Assembly: GCA_963834725.1 (NCBI GenBank)
Contig: CAWICN010000001.1
Span: forward strand, 4,340,001-4,404,000
Length of the DNA stretch: 64,000 nt
From: PALSA-693 sp963834725
GTDB taxonomy: Bacteria > Actinomycetota > Acidimicrobiia > Acidimicrobiales > Palsa-688
Reading direction: 5' to 3'
How positions within the stretch are numbered: the stretch's first letter is position 1; every line of letters starts with the position of its first letter. This document shows positions 10,712-19,086 of this stretch, piece after piece. A program made the translations under genes and the position numbers. Under the pieces are notes generated by a model, which worked only from the letters and a program-made list of their open reading frames with translations, searched no databases and was not told where the DNA came from.

Positions 10712-12154
10712 GTGGCTCAAGCGCGAACCGTTCACCGCTGCTCGTCTTGCGGCTCGGCTGCGCCCCGATGGGCGGGGCGGTGTGCGGTATGCGGCGAGTG
10801 GAACTCGCTGGTCGAGGAGATCGACCGGCCCGGTCACCGCCACAACCCGGGCTGGACGGCTCATGGGTTCGGGTCGACCGCAACCGGGGAGCATTTTCCC
10901 GGCACGGCTGCAGGGCCCGTGGCGCTCACCGAGCTTACCCATGAGGCGGGCGAGGCGGTGCCGACCGGGATCGGCGAGCTTGACTGCGTCCTCGGCGGCG
11001 GATTGGTCCCCGGATCGGTCACGCTGCTCGGCGGGGAGCCGGGGATCGGCAAGTCGACGCTGGTACTCCAGGTGCTGGCGGCCGTCGCTCGTCGGGGCCG
11101 GCGGAGCCTGCTGGTGTCCGCAGAGGAGTCGCCGACTCAGGTACGTCGACGGGCCGAGCGCCTCGGCGCACTCGTTCCAAACGTGTGGATCGTCGGCGAA
11201 ACCACGATGGCAGGGACCGAGGCGGCCGTCCGGCAGACCCAGCCCGACGTCGTCGTGATCGACTCGATCCAGACCATCTGGGATCACGACATCGACGCCG
11301 CACCGGGATCGGTGGTTCAGGTCCGCGGTTGCGCCCATCAGCTGGCAGGGATGGCGAAGGCCGATGGCCTGGCGACCATCCTGGTCGGCCACGTCACCAA
11401 GGAGGGCGCGCTCGCCGGCCCCCGCGTGCTGGAACACCTCGTGGACACCGTGCTGTCGTTCGAGGGGGACCGACACCACGCCCTGCGCCTGCTTCGTGCG
11501 GTCAAGCACCGCTTCGGTCCGACCGGGGAGCTCGGCTTGTTCGAGATGACCGGGCGTGGGCTCGAGGGGGTTGCCGACCCCGGGGGGATGTTCCTGGTCG
11601 ATCGGTGGGTGGGAAGCCCGGGATCGGTGGTGTTCCCCTCCGTCGAGGGGCAGCGTCCGATGCTGGTGGAGATTCAGGCGCTGGTGGTGCCGAGTCCGCT
11701 GGTCAGCCCGCGGCGTTCGGCGACTGGATTCGACAGCGGTCGCCTGGCGCTGCTGCTGGCCGTCCTCGATCAGCGCGCCGGGTTGAGCCTGGGGGGCTAC
11801 GACGTGTACGTATCGGCGGTTGGAGGCGTCCGGATCGTAGACCCCGGCGCAGATCTGGCGGTCTGCCTGGCCCTGGCTTCGGCGACCACAGGGGTTCCGG
11901 TCGGAGACGACGTGGTGGTCCTGGGTGAAATCGGCCTGGCCGGGGAGGTCCGTCAGGTGTCACAAACTCCGCGGCGCCTGGCGGAGGCCGCTCGGCTCGG
12001 CTTCAGGAGAGCGGTGCTCCCCGACCGGGGTCCTCAGGAAGGCCCGGTGAGTCTGTGCCGGGTGCCGACGTTGTCGGACGCCCTCGGCCTGCAGCTGGGA
12101 ATCGAGCAGGTCGAGCAGACCCTGCCGGGGCCGGAACCATGCACGATCAGATGA
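10712..12154 (+). CDS. radA: DNA repair protein RadA (Sms)
   Basis: RecA-like ATPase that promotes branch migration in recombination. The N-terminal four-Cys zinc finger (CSSCG...CAVC) is followed by Walker A GGEPGIGKST at about residue 107, the RadA-specific KHRFGPTGELG motif (normally KNRFG), and the C-terminal Lon-like domain (YVSAVGG, GEIGLAGEVR). Length is 480 residues, normal. The start is GTG 9 bp after the previous stop. The Asn-to-His change in KNRFG is a natural variant worth noting. It is followed by disA, the common RadA-DisA pairing. Confidence 0.95.
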   Translation: MAQARTVHRCSSCGSAAPRWAGRCAVCGEWNSLVEEIDRPGHRHNPGWTAHGFGSTATGEHFPGTAAGPVALTELTHEAGEAVPTGIGELDCVLGGGLVPGSVTLLGGEPGIGKSTLVLQVLAAVARRGRRSLLVSAEESPTQVRRRAERLGALVPNVWIVGETTMAGTEAAVRQTQPDVVVIDSIQTIWDHDIDAAPGSVVQVRGCAHQLAGMAKADGLATILVGHVTKEGALAGPRVLEHLVDTVLSFEGDRHHALRLLRAVKHRFGPTGELGLFEMTGRGLEGVADPGGMFLVDRWVGSPGSVVFPSVEGQRPMLVEIQALVVPSPLVSPRRSATGFDSGRLALLLAVLDQRAGLSLGGYDVYVSAVGGVRIVDPGADLAVCLALASATTGVPVGDDVVVLGEIGLAGEVRQVSQTPRRLAEAARLGFRRAVLPDRGPQEGPVSLCRVPTLSDALGLQLGIEQVEQTLPGPEPCTIR

Positions 12155-12234
12155 GCCGGGCCGCGTTTGTAGAACGGTGCCGCGCCAACCCCGGAGCGGG
12201 ACGGCGAGGCAAGCGGTTTCGGTAGGATTGACAG

Positions 12235-13302
12235 GTGGAACGCCCCCGCGCTGCCCTCATCGAGGCGCTCGGAACTATCGCGCCTGGGCGACCGCTGAGG
12301 GACGGCCTGGACCGCATCCTTCAGGCCAATATGGGCGCGCTGATCGTGGTGGGTGATGGCCCCGACGTGCTCGGGATCTGTTCGGGAGGATTCCTCCTGG
12401 ACGCGGAGTTCACCCCGCAGCGTCTCTCCGAGCTGGCCAAGATGGACGGCGCCATCATCCTGGCCGCCGATGCGAGCCGTATTGCTCGAGCCAATGTTCA
12501 CCTGGTCCCCAACCCCAATGTCCAGACCACCGAAACGGGCACACGGCACCGGACCGCCGAGCGGGTGGCCCGGTCCATCGAGGTGCCGGTTATCGCCGTG
12601 TCCGAGGACATGTCGACCATCACGCTCTACCGGGGTGACAATAAGCATCCTCTGGACTCGGTGGCCCGACTGCTCGGCCGGGCCAATCAGGCGCTGCAGA
12701 CGCTGGAGCGGTACCGGGACCGCCTCGACACGGTCACCAATGCCCTCTCCGCCCTGGAGGTCGAGGACCTGGTCACGGTGCGCGACGTGGTCACCGTCCT
12801 GCAGCGAGCCGAGATGGTCCGTCGGATCGCGGAGGAAGTCGAGGGCTACATCGTGGAGCTCGGTTCCGACGGCCGCTTGGCTCGTCTCCAGCTCGACGAG
12901 CTGATGGCCGGCGTCGAAGACGAGCGTCGAGACGTGGTCCGGGACTATCTGCCCGACGACGCCCCCGACCTCGCCGACGAAGCGGTTGCGGCACTGGGCA
13001 CGATCTCGACCGAGCGCCTCCTGATGCCCCTGACCGTCGCACGGGTGCTCGAGGTGGCCGCCGATATGGACCTCGATTCGAGCCTCCAGCCGCGTGGCTA
13101 TCGGCTATTGGCCCGTGTCCCCCGACTGCCGGATTCGGTCATCAACGAGATCGTGGCCCGCTACGGCAGCCTGCAAAAGGTGATGCGTGCTACCACGGAG
13201 GATCTCGAGGCGGTCACCGGAGTGGAGGAGGCGACGGCCCGAGCCGTCAAGGATGGTCTGGCCCGGCAGGCCGAGTCCAGCATTCTCGACCGTTACGGCT
13301 GA
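12235..13302 (+). CDS. disA: diadenylate cyclase DisA, DNA integrity scanning protein
   Basis: Makes cyclic di-AMP from two ATP and senses branched DNA. The N-terminal DAC domain has the catalytic DGA motif (KMDGAII, residue ~70) and the GTRHRTAE motif (residue ~101). A helical linker follows, and the C-terminal helix-hairpin-helix DNA-binding region is at residues ~290-350. The GTG start gives 355 residues, the family length. About 80 bp separate it from radA, so one transcript is likely. Confidence 0.95.
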   Translation: MERPRAALIEALGTIAPGRPLRDGLDRILQANMGALIVVGDGPDVLGICSGGFLLDAEFTPQRLSELAKMDGAIILAADASRIARANVHLVPNPNVQTTETGTRHRTAERVARSIEVPVIAVSEDMSTITLYRGDNKHPLDSVARLLGRANQALQTLERYRDRLDTVTNALSALEVEDLVTVRDVVTVLQRAEMVRRIAEEVEGYIVELGSDGRLARLQLDELMAGVEDERRDVVRDYLPDDAPDLADEAVAALGTISTERLLMPLTVARVLEVAADMDLDSSLQPRGYRLLARVPRLPDSVINEIVARYGSLQKVMRATTEDLEAVTGVEEATARAVKDGLARQAESSILDRYG

Positions 13303-13407
13303 GCGGTCCAGATCTCCACATCGGACCCCGCGCGACCCAGGGGCTGCCCACGCCCGAAGTCGCGCCGTCACCGTGCGGTCCGGGCCGCGGGCCGATAGGG
13401 GTTTCGG

Positions 13408-14067
13408 CTACCTGGCCCGCTGGGTCAGGCGATCCCGGGCCACGATGCGATAGCGACGATCCAGTTGCTCGATCCACCCCAACCGGATGAAAGCAGCGAT
13501 TGACTTGTTGACCCGTTCCCTCGACGCTCCGACCAGGCCCGCCAGCTCCTCCTGGGTGATGGGCAACTGGAAGTCGTCCTCGCCGGCGGCCAGCTCGAGG
13601 AGCCGCTTGGCTGTCCGCCCGGTGACGTCCAGAAAAACGGCATCCGCCAGGGCCGAGTCGGTGCTGCGCAGCCGTTCGGCCAGGAGTCGCACCACTTCCC
13701 AGAGCAGTTCGGGTTTGGCGTCGAGGGCGGCGCGCACGACGCCGAAGGGAATGCCGAGTAGCTCGGAGTGCTCCAGGGCGCGGGCCGACGCGGACCGAGT
13801 GCCCTGATCGAACAACGGCATCTCTCCGAACAGGTCTCCCGCCTCCATGAGCGCCACCAACGACTCTCGTCCGTCGATCGATCGCCTGCCTACGGCGATC
13901 CGACCGCTACGAACCACGAACAACTCGCTTGCCTCGTCGTCCTCCTCGAAGATCACGAAGTTGCGTTCACAGGCGACCGGGCGGGCTGACCGGACAAGGT
14001 CGTGCAACGCGCTCTCGTCGAACGCCGAGAACAACTCGCTCCTGGCCAGCAGCTCGATGTCGTCCAT
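13408..14067 (-). CDS. Crp/Fnr family transcriptional regulator
   Basis: 219 residues with an N-terminal cyclic-nucleotide-binding beta-barrel (GDLFGEMPLFDQGTRSASA is the phosphate-binding-cassette region) and a C-terminal winged helix (ITQEELAGLVGASRERVNK is the recognition helix). This is the same architecture as mycobacterial Crp. The GE...R-S-A pattern keeps the Arg and Ser expected to contact cyclic nucleotide phosphate, so cAMP binding is plausible but not shown. It is transcribed towards disA and away from carD. Confidence 0.9.
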   Translation of the reverse strand: MDDIELLARSELFSAFDESALHDLVRSARPVACERNFVIFEEDDEASELFVVRSGRIAVGRRSIDGRESLVALMEAGDLFGEMPLFDQGTRSASARALEHSELLGIPFGVVRAALDAKPELLWEVVRLLAERLRSTDSALADAVFLDVTGRTAKRLLELAAGEDDFQLPITQEELAGLVGASRERVNKSIAAFIRLGWIEQLDRRYRIVARDRLTQRAR

Positions 14068-14432
14068 TCGCGGAGGACATTAGCGGTAGCCCACCGCCCT
14101 GGGCTCTTGGCCGCCGGATGGCTCACCCGATCCGGCCACGGACCGGCCGCTGCTGCTCGCCCGATCCGCGGCCTCCCTGGCTGCCCGCTCGATCGGTTGC
14201 CGGGCTGCCCGCTCGATCGGCTGGCGGCCTGCCCGCCCGGACCGCCCGCCCGATCTTGGCCCGAAGCTGCGGAGTCTTGGCCCGGAGCTGCAGAGTCTTG
14301 GTCCGGAGTTGCGGACTTCCGGCCTCGCGGGGTCACTCGCAGCCGGCTATCTCATACCCCGCAACCACCCGGCAAAGACCTGCAACGCCCGCCCAAACCC
14401 GCAGGTCGCCGCTCACCCAGAAGGAGGGGGCT
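14068..14432. repeat. non-coding spacer with low-complexity repeats upstream of carD
   Basis: No credible gene is visible here. Bases 14165-14240 contain repeats around GCCCGCTCGATCGG, and 14262-14325 carry three imperfect copies of a ~23-bp unit containing CTGCGGAGTCTTGGCCCGGA. The region separates the divergent Crp-type regulator and carD and must hold both promoters, but I cannot pick clear -35/-10 pairs. Confidence 0.5.
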
Positions 14433-14449
14433 GGTATCCTGGGGATACC
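14433..14449. promoter_or_regulatory. perfect 7-bp inverted repeat (possible operator) before carD
   Basis: GGTATCC-TGG-GGATACC sits 25 bp upstream of the carD ATG. The arms are perfect and the sequence TATCCT within it is also a passable -10 element, so a repressor bound here would block initiation. It could instead be a short 5'-UTR hairpin. Confidence 0.45.
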
Positions 14450-14474
14450 GCCTGTGTGCCGCCCCGGGAGCCGC

Positions 14475-14954
14475 ATGACATTCGACGTAGGAGACAAGGT
14501 CGTTTATCCGCATCACGGCGCGGCCGTGGTCGAGCGCCGAGAACTGAAGGAAGCGTTCGGCGAGAAGAAGGAATATCTCGTTCTCCGCTTGGCGTACGGC
14601 GACCTGACGCTGATGGTCCCCTCGGACAACACCGATGATGTTGGTCTTCGCGAGGTCATCAACGACGAGGAAGTAGAGGAGGTCTTCGCCGTGCTTCGCA
14701 AGAAGGACGTGCGGATGCCAACCAACTGGTCCCGCCGTTACAAGAACCACGTGGAGAAGCTCAAGTCCGGCGATATCTACCAGGTCGCCGAGGTGGTCCG
14801 GAACCTCTCGAACCGGGACAAGGACAAGGGTCTGTCCGCCGGCGAGAAGCGGATGCTCAACCGGGCCCGGCAGATCCTGGTCTCTGAACTGACCTTTGCC
14901 ATCGGAGTGAGCGAGGCCGAGGCCGAGAAGAAGCTCGACGACGCACTTCCCTGA
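14475..14954 (+). CDS. carD: CarD family RNA-polymerase-binding regulator
   Basis: Binds the RNA polymerase beta subunit and stabilises open complexes. The N-terminal RID/Tudor domain (FDVGDKVVYPHHGAAVV, residues 3-60) and the helical C-terminal DNA-binding domain (GEKRMLNRARQIL) are both present. At 159 residues it matches mycobacterial CarD. The conserved Trp (NWSRRY) that contacts the upstream edge of the bubble is seen. Its place just ahead of ispD-ispF is the usual actinobacterial order. Confidence 0.95.
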   Translation: MTFDVGDKVVYPHHGAAVVERRELKEAFGEKKEYLVLRLAYGDLTLMVPSDNTDDVGLREVINDEEVEEVFAVLRKKDVRMPTNWSRRYKNHVEKLKSGDIYQVAEVVRNLSNRDKDKGLSAGEKRMLNRARQILVSELTFAIGVSEAEAEKKLDDALP

Positions 14955-14993
14955 GCGGTTCAGATCCCACCGGCCCGGACCCCGGCCGGCCCC

Positions 14994-15668
14994 GTGCCGG
15001 CTCGAAGCGGGGTGTACGCTCCGCGTGCCGTGGAAACCTGGGCGGTCGTAGTAGCCGGCGGCACGGGCAGCCGGTTTGGCGGCCCCAAGCAGTTTGCCGA
15101 TCTCGGCGGCCGGCCCCTTGCGTCGTGGTCGCTCGCGACCGCCCGGCAGGTGTGCGACGGCGTAGTCCTGGTCGTCCCCGCTGACGCGGCAGGCGGATCG
15201 TGGGACGCCGACGTTGTCGTCACCGGCGGGTCCACCAGGTCCCAGTCCGTGCGGGCGGGATTGGCGGCGGTGCCCGATACCGCCGACGTGGTGGCGGTGC
15301 ACGATGCGGCCCGGCCCCTGGCCCGGCTGCCGCTGTGGAAGGCCGTTCTTGATGCCGTCCTTGCCGGCGCCGACGGCGCCGTGCCTGCGGTAGCCGTGAC
15401 TGACACGGTAAAAGAGGTTGGTCCGGATGGTCAGCTGGTCACCCTGGACCGGACCCGGCTGGTCGCTGTACAGACGCCCCAGGCCTTTCGGGCCGGCGTC
15501 CTGCGCCAGGCCCATCTGTCGGGGGCTGATGCGTCTGACGACGCCGCCCTGGTCGAAGCCGCGGGCGGCCGGGTCGTGCTCGTCGATGGCCTTGCCGACA
15601 ACCTCAAGGTGACCTCTCCAATGGACCTCGTGGTGGTTGCCGCATTGGCGGCGGTCGTCCCCTTGTGA
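14994..15668 (+). CDS. ispD: 2-C-methyl-D-erythritol 4-phosphate cytidylyltransferase
   Basis: Third enzyme of the MEP isoprenoid route. The nucleotide-binding loop VVVAGGTGSRFGGPKQF opens the protein; VHDAARPL and QTPQAFR are standard active-site segments. A GTG at 15030 (VETWAVVVAGG) is a more compact start than the GTG at 14994; neither has a strong ribosome site. Its stop overlaps the ispF GTG start (GTGA), so the two are coupled. Confidence 0.93.
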   Translation: MPARSGVYAPRAVETWAVVVAGGTGSRFGGPKQFADLGGRPLASWSLATARQVCDGVVLVVPADAAGGSWDADVVVTGGSTRSQSVRAGLAAVPDTADVVAVHDAARPLARLPLWKAVLDAVLAGADGAVPAVAVTDTVKEVGPDGQLVTLDRTRLVAVQTPQAFRAGVLRQAHLSGADASDDAALVEAAGGRVVLVDGLADNLKVTSPMDLVVVAALAAVVPL

Positions 15669-16135
15669 CTCCTCGGGTCGGGCTCGGCTTCGACATCCAT
15701 CCCTTCAGTGACGACCCGGGTCGCCGGCTCGTCCTCGCCGGCGTGACCATCGAGGGACGTGGCCTGGCTGGGCACAGCGACGCCGACGCCGTGGCCCACG
15801 CCGTCTGCGACGCCCTGCTCGGGGCGGCCGGCCTTGGTGACATGGGCAGCCACTTTCCCGACGACGACCCCGCTTATGCCGGAGCGGACAGCATCCTGCT
15901 GTTGACGCAGGTCGTGCAGATGGTCGCCGCCGAGTGGGAGATCGGCAACGTCGACGTGACGGTCGTCATCGAGGCTCCCAGGCTGGCACCTCACCGGGCC
16001 GACATGGAGCGGCGACTGGCCGGGATCGTCGGAGCATCGGTAAGCGTCAAGGCCAAGCGGGCCGAGGCGCTTGGCGCCCTGGGCCGCCGGGAAGGGGTGG
16101 CGTGTTTCGCGGTGGCCCTGCTGATGCCACGGTGA
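15665..16135 (+). CDS. ispF: 2-C-methyl-D-erythritol 2,4-cyclodiphosphate synthase
   Basis: Fifth enzyme of the MEP route, 156 residues. The zinc-binding set is visible: GFDIHPF (Asp-x-His), then GHSDADAVAHAVCDALLGAA with the second His. GSHFPDDDP and KAKRAEALG are also family motifs. It starts within the ispD stop, and its own stop overlaps the rlmB GTG, giving a tightly coupled ispD-ispF-rlmB unit. Confidence 0.95.
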   Translation: MTPRVGLGFDIHPFSDDPGRRLVLAGVTIEGRGLAGHSDADAVAHAVCDALLGAAGLGDMGSHFPDDDPAYAGADSILLLTQVVQMVAAEWEIGNVDVTVVIEAPRLAPHRADMERRLAGIVGASVSVKAKRAEALGALGRREGVACFAVALLMPR

Positions 16136-16971
16136 CCCGGTCCCTTCCCGGCCCCGGGCCGCCCCATCGCGGGCGGCAGGCCGCCCTCGGAGGCGAGCAC
16201 GTGGAGGGCCGCCAGGCGGTGAGGGAGCTCTTGCGAGCCCGGAAGCGTCGGGTGCATCACCTGACCGTCGCCCTTGGCGCTGATCCGTCCGGGTCACTGG
16301 CTGAGATCATGGAACTGGCGAGCGCGGCCGGCGTGGCCGTGCGCCGGGTCGAGCGAGCACGGCTGAATGACGTCGCGTTGACCGACGCCCCCCAGGGTGT
16401 CGTGGCCCGAGCCGATCCTCTCCCCGAAGCGGACCTCAGCACCCTCGCCGGGGCGGCCGTGGACGGGACCGCTCCGTTCGTGATGGTGCTCGACGGTGTT
16501 ACCGATCCACACAACCTGGGGGCGATCATGCGAAGCGCCGTGTCGGCCGGCGCGACAGGCCTTATCACCCGCCGGCATCGCGCTTCCCCGCTTACCCCCT
16601 CCGCCCTCAAGGCGGCGGCGGGAGCGGCCGAGTATCTGCCGGTTGCCGCCGTCGCCGGCATTCCGGCCGCCTTGGCCCTGCTGGCTGAGGCCGGCGTGTG
16701 GTCGGTCGCGCTCGACGCCGGCGCCGTTCAGCCGCTCTGGGGCCTGCAGGTGGCCGACCAACCCGTTGCCCTGGTGCTCGGTAGCGAGGGCCGGGGCCTC
16801 GGCCGGTTGGTGCGGCAGCGATGTGACCTGGCCGTCGCCATCCCCTTGCCGGGACCCCTCGAGTCGCTCAACGTGGCCGCGGCCGCCACCCTGGCCTGCT
16901 TCGAGGTGGCTCGCCAGCGCACACGAGACGCCCGCCTATCGGGCCCGACCGGGACGCCCGGGCCGGCCTGA
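16132..16971 (+). CDS. rlmB: 23S rRNA (guanosine-2'-O)-methyltransferase RlmB / TrmH family (SpoU)
   Basis: SPOUT-class RNA ribose methyltransferase. An N-terminal substrate-binding domain (GGEHVEGRQAVRELL, residues ~20-85) precedes the knot domain with motif 1 (VLDGVTDPHNLGAIMRSA), motif 2 (LVLGSEGRGLGRLV) and motif 3 (IPLPGPLESLNVAAAA). 279 residues is normal. The start GTG overlaps the ispF stop. The exact rRNA target is inferred from the family. Confidence 0.92.
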   Translation: MTRSLPGPGPPHRGRQAALGGEHVEGRQAVRELLRARKRRVHHLTVALGADPSGSLAEIMELASAAGVAVRRVERARLNDVALTDAPQGVVARADPLPEADLSTLAGAAVDGTAPFVMVLDGVTDPHNLGAIMRSAVSAGATGLITRRHRASPLTPSALKAAAGAAEYLPVAAVAGIPAALALLAEAGVWSVALDAGAVQPLWGLQVADQPVALVLGSEGRGLGRLVRQRCDLAVAIPLPGPLESLNVAAAATLACFEVARQRTRDARLSGPTGTPGPA

Positions 16972-17020
16972 CCGGGCCGCCTATCACCACCGGCCGGATC
17001 CCGTGCCGGGCCATCCCGCA

Positions 17021-17081
17021 CGGCCGGGGCTGCGGGGCCGGCTCGCCTACCATCGCCCGGCCGGGGCTGCGGGGCCGGCTG
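17021..17081. repeat. 23-bp direct repeat before the phosphatase gene
   Basis: The 23-bp sequence starting CGGCCGGGGCTGCGGGGCCG is present at 17021-17043 and 17059-17081. Each copy is followed shortly by CGCCTACCATC. The second copy lies about 27 bp ahead of the GTG start of the histidine phosphatase, so the duplicated segment may carry promoter or leader sequence. Confidence 0.6.
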
Positions 17082-17107
17082 GGCCGGGTCGCCTACCATC
17101 ACCCGCC

Positions 17108-17860
17108 GTGACCAGCACTCCCGAAGAGGCCGCGCCGCCCGCTGCGCCCACGCCCCCGGCCGGTGGCACGACCCCCGCAGAAGTCAGGCAGTACCGCTTC
17201 GTGCGGCCGGCTGGCGCAACCAGCATCCTCCTGATCCGGCATGGTGAGTCGGCCCCCGCCCGGCCGGACATCCCCTTCGCGCTCGTCGATGGTCACGGCG
17301 ACCCGGAGCTGGTCGAGGCTGGGCACGCCCAGGCCGCCCTGGTCGCCGACCGGTTGGCGGCGGAGCCGATCGCAGCGATCTATGTCAGCAACCTGCGGCG
17401 CACGGCCGAGACCGCCGCGCCACTGGCCGCCCGGCTGGGCCTCGAGCCGATCGTGGAACCCGATCTACGCGAGGTGCACCTCGGTGAATGGGAGGGCGGC
17501 CTGTTTCGTATCCGGGTGGTCGAGGGTCATCCGCTGGCTCGCCGCATGTACATGGAGGAACGTTGGGACGTCATCCCGGGCGCGGAACCGGCCGACGACT
17601 TCCGCAGACGCGTAAGGGACGCCCTGACCCGTCTCGCTAATCGCCATCCCGACCAGACCGTCGCCGCCTTCACCCACGGTGGGGTCATCGGCCGTGGCCT
17701 CGCCGAGGCGACCGGATCGCGGCCGTTTGCCTTCGGGGGTGCCGACAACGGCTCGATCAGCCACCTTGTTCTCATGCCGGAGCGGTGGGTGTTGCGGGCC
17801 TTCAACGACACCGCCCATCTCTATCCGGTGTTCACGACCGTCGCCGAACCGCTGACCTGA
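17108..17860 (+). CDS. histidine phosphatase superfamily protein (phosphoglycerate-mutase-like)
   Basis: 250 residues. The catalytic RHG motif is in ILLIRHGESAPA (residue ~46), with a conserved second His in FTHGGVIG and the phosphate-binding Arg in NLRRTAET. The N-terminal 35 residues are Pro/Ala/Thr-rich and not part of the fold. These enzymes dephosphorylate small molecules or proteins; substrate cannot be told. The GTG start begins this low-complexity tail. Confidence 0.88.
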   Translation: MTSTPEEAAPPAAPTPPAGGTTPAEVRQYRFVRPAGATSILLIRHGESAPARPDIPFALVDGHGDPELVEAGHAQAALVADRLAAEPIAAIYVSNLRRTAETAAPLAARLGLEPIVEPDLREVHLGEWEGGLFRIRVVEGHPLARRMYMEERWDVIPGAEPADDFRRRVRDALTRLANRHPDQTVAAFTHGGVIGRGLAEATGSRPFAFGGADNGSISHLVLMPERWVLRAFNDTAHLYPVFTTVAEPLT

Positions 17861-17904
17861 GCGGTGGAGTCCTGATCCCCTGATCCCGGAACGCCTGCAC
17901 CCCT

Positions 17905-18001
17905 GAGAATGTGAACCCCTGAGAATCTGGGCCCCTGAGAATCTGGGCCCCTGAGAATCTGGGCCCCTGAGAACCTGGGCCCCGGAGAATCTGGGCCCCT
18001 G
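17905..18001. repeat. 16-bp tandem repeat array
   Basis: Six near-perfect copies of GAGAATCTGGGCCCCT run at exact 16-bp spacing from 17905. The next GAG, at 18001, opens the tRNA-Thr-like fragment. The array therefore directly abuts the putative attachment site at the low-coordinate end of the RiPP cassette. Confidence 0.85.
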
Positions 18002-18043
18002 AGCCCGAGGTTGGCTTCGAAGCCGCGACCTGACCCTCACGAG
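18002..18043 (-). repeat. partial copy of tRNA-Thr 3' half (candidate attachment site)
   Basis: On the minus strand this 42-nt stretch matches the tRNA-Thr gene at 22265-22337 from its anticodon loop to its acceptor end (plus strand 22264-22305), with 35 of 42 positions identical by my count. The acceptor CCTCGGGCT and T-loop TTCGAAG are intact, while the 5' half of a tRNA is missing. Such a duplicated tRNA 3' end is the usual footprint of tyrosine-recombinase integration. It could instead be a decayed second tRNA-Thr. Confidence 0.65.
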
Positions 18044-18046
18044 CCT

Positions 18047-18535
18047 TCAATCACACCTGCCTCGAGACGCATCGGCCGACCGTAGCTTGGGGGGGACATC
18101 CATGACTGCGAAGTGGTCCCGCACTCGGTGATGTTCGTTTAGCGGCCACCCGAGACACTCCACCCAGGCGTGGCCCTCGAACTGGGGCGTGCCGCCGCGT
18201 ATCCCGAGGCAGATGTCGGCATCTACGCCGTGCCGGCGCAGCAGCAGCCAGAGGGTGAGCGAGCGGGACAGACAGGTGGAAGGGACGGGATTGCGGCTGG
18301 CGGCAGCGGTCACCAGTCGAGTGATCATGGTCGCTTCCGGGAGCGGGTCGGCAAGGATCGGCGCCAGCGGGGCCAGCCGGGTCAGGGCATCCTTCAGCCG
18401 CCGGAAACCCGCCGCCCTGACCAGAAGGCCGATGACCGGCAAAAGTATGAACGCCTGAGCAATTACCCTCTGCTCCGGCGCTGACAAGGCCGCTGCGGCT
18501 CGCAGGTCAGACGGTCTGAAGCTCGACCAGGCCAT
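18047..18535 (-). CDS. lasso peptide biosynthesis B2-type transglutaminase-like protease
   Basis: 162 residues. The C-terminal half has the transglutaminase-like core of B2 leader peptidases: catalytic Cys in PSTCLSRSLTLWLLLRRHG, the GVDADICLGI strand, and the catalytic His in FEGHAWVE, with a downstream Asp in FAVMDVPP. The N-terminal half is a hydrophobic helix pair. In lasso peptide clusters B2 removes the leader with help from B1. Its start overlaps the end of the upstream B1 gene by 29 bp, and its stop lies 4 bp from the tRNA-like fragment. Confidence 0.82.
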   Translation of the reverse strand: MAWSSFRPSDLRAAAALSAPEQRVIAQAFILLPVIGLLVRAAGFRRLKDALTRLAPLAPILADPLPEATMITRLVTAAASRNPVPSTCLSRSLTLWLLLRRHGVDADICLGIRGGTPQFEGHAWVECLGWPLNEHHRVRDHFAVMDVPPKLRSADASRGRCD

Positions 18536-18791
18536 GCTCGAGCAGCTGGGTCAGCAGCTTCTCCAGGTCCAGGCGCAAACTCTCGCCGTCGACGTCGAAC
18601 TCCGACAGGAGCTGATCGAACCCCGATTGGAGCGTCGCGGTCGAGGAAAGCACCTCCCACATCCGGGTGCCGACCTCGTCGAGACCGAAGTAGATCTCGC
18701 TCCCGAGGTCCAGCATGATCAACTCGTCGTCGAGCCTTCTGGTCACCACACCTGCGGATATCGTAAGTCTCGAATCGAACGAAATGGGCAT
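18507..18791 (-). CDS. PqqD-like RiPP recognition element (lasso B1 type)
   Basis: From the ATG at 18791 this gives about 94 residues with the winged-helix RRE fold signature: a beta-hairpin (RLDDELIMLDLGSEIYFGLD), then TRMWEVL and a helical C-terminus (LLTQLLEHGLVE). Stand-alone PqqD/B1 proteins bind the leader of a RiPP precursor and present it to the processing enzymes. An in-frame ATG at 18848 adds an Arg/Gly-rich extension and is less likely. It overlaps and is presumably cotranslated with B2. Confidence 0.82.
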   Translation of the reverse strand: MPISFDSRLTISAGVVTRRLDDELIMLDLGSEIYFGLDEVGTRMWEVLSSTATLQSGFDQLLSEFDVDGESLRLDLEKLLTQLLEHGLVELQTV

Positions 18792-19086
18792 TGGCTCCCC
18801 AGGCCCCTCACGTCGCCTTCGGGATCTCCCGGATTGACCATTCGGCATTGTTCCGAGCGTACAACCCTGCCGCCGTGCCCGGGGGGAAGGCGTGGGCTGA
18901 AGCCCTTTTTCGGGCAGCAGCTGCTCGTGAATGCCACGCCCTGATCGAAGCGGCTTACCCGCCCACCGTCCGTCCCGCGATGGACCCTCCTGGGAGCGTG
19001 CGAGGAAATCGGCCGCCTTCCACGACGGCGTCTGCTGCCATACGAGGCGTCCGGCTGCCCCGTCCGCGAAACGGAAGGCGGGACGG
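18792..19086. other. gap inside the RiPP cassette; no clear gene
   Basis: In a complete lasso operon this place would hold the precursor and cyclase genes. I see no asparagine-synthetase-like cyclase. A 28-codon minus-strand frame (ATG near 19038, stop near 18954) contains VVEGGRFPRTLPGG, faintly like the L-x3-G-x-F-x3-T-x-G part of lasso leaders, but it has no Asp or Glu where a core would need one. The gap may be a deletion scar. Confidence 0.35.

Noticed and set aside
18002..18043. A second functional tRNA-Thr
   Set aside because: Only the 3' half is present; no acceptor 5' strand, no D arm, and the anticodon stem does not pair.
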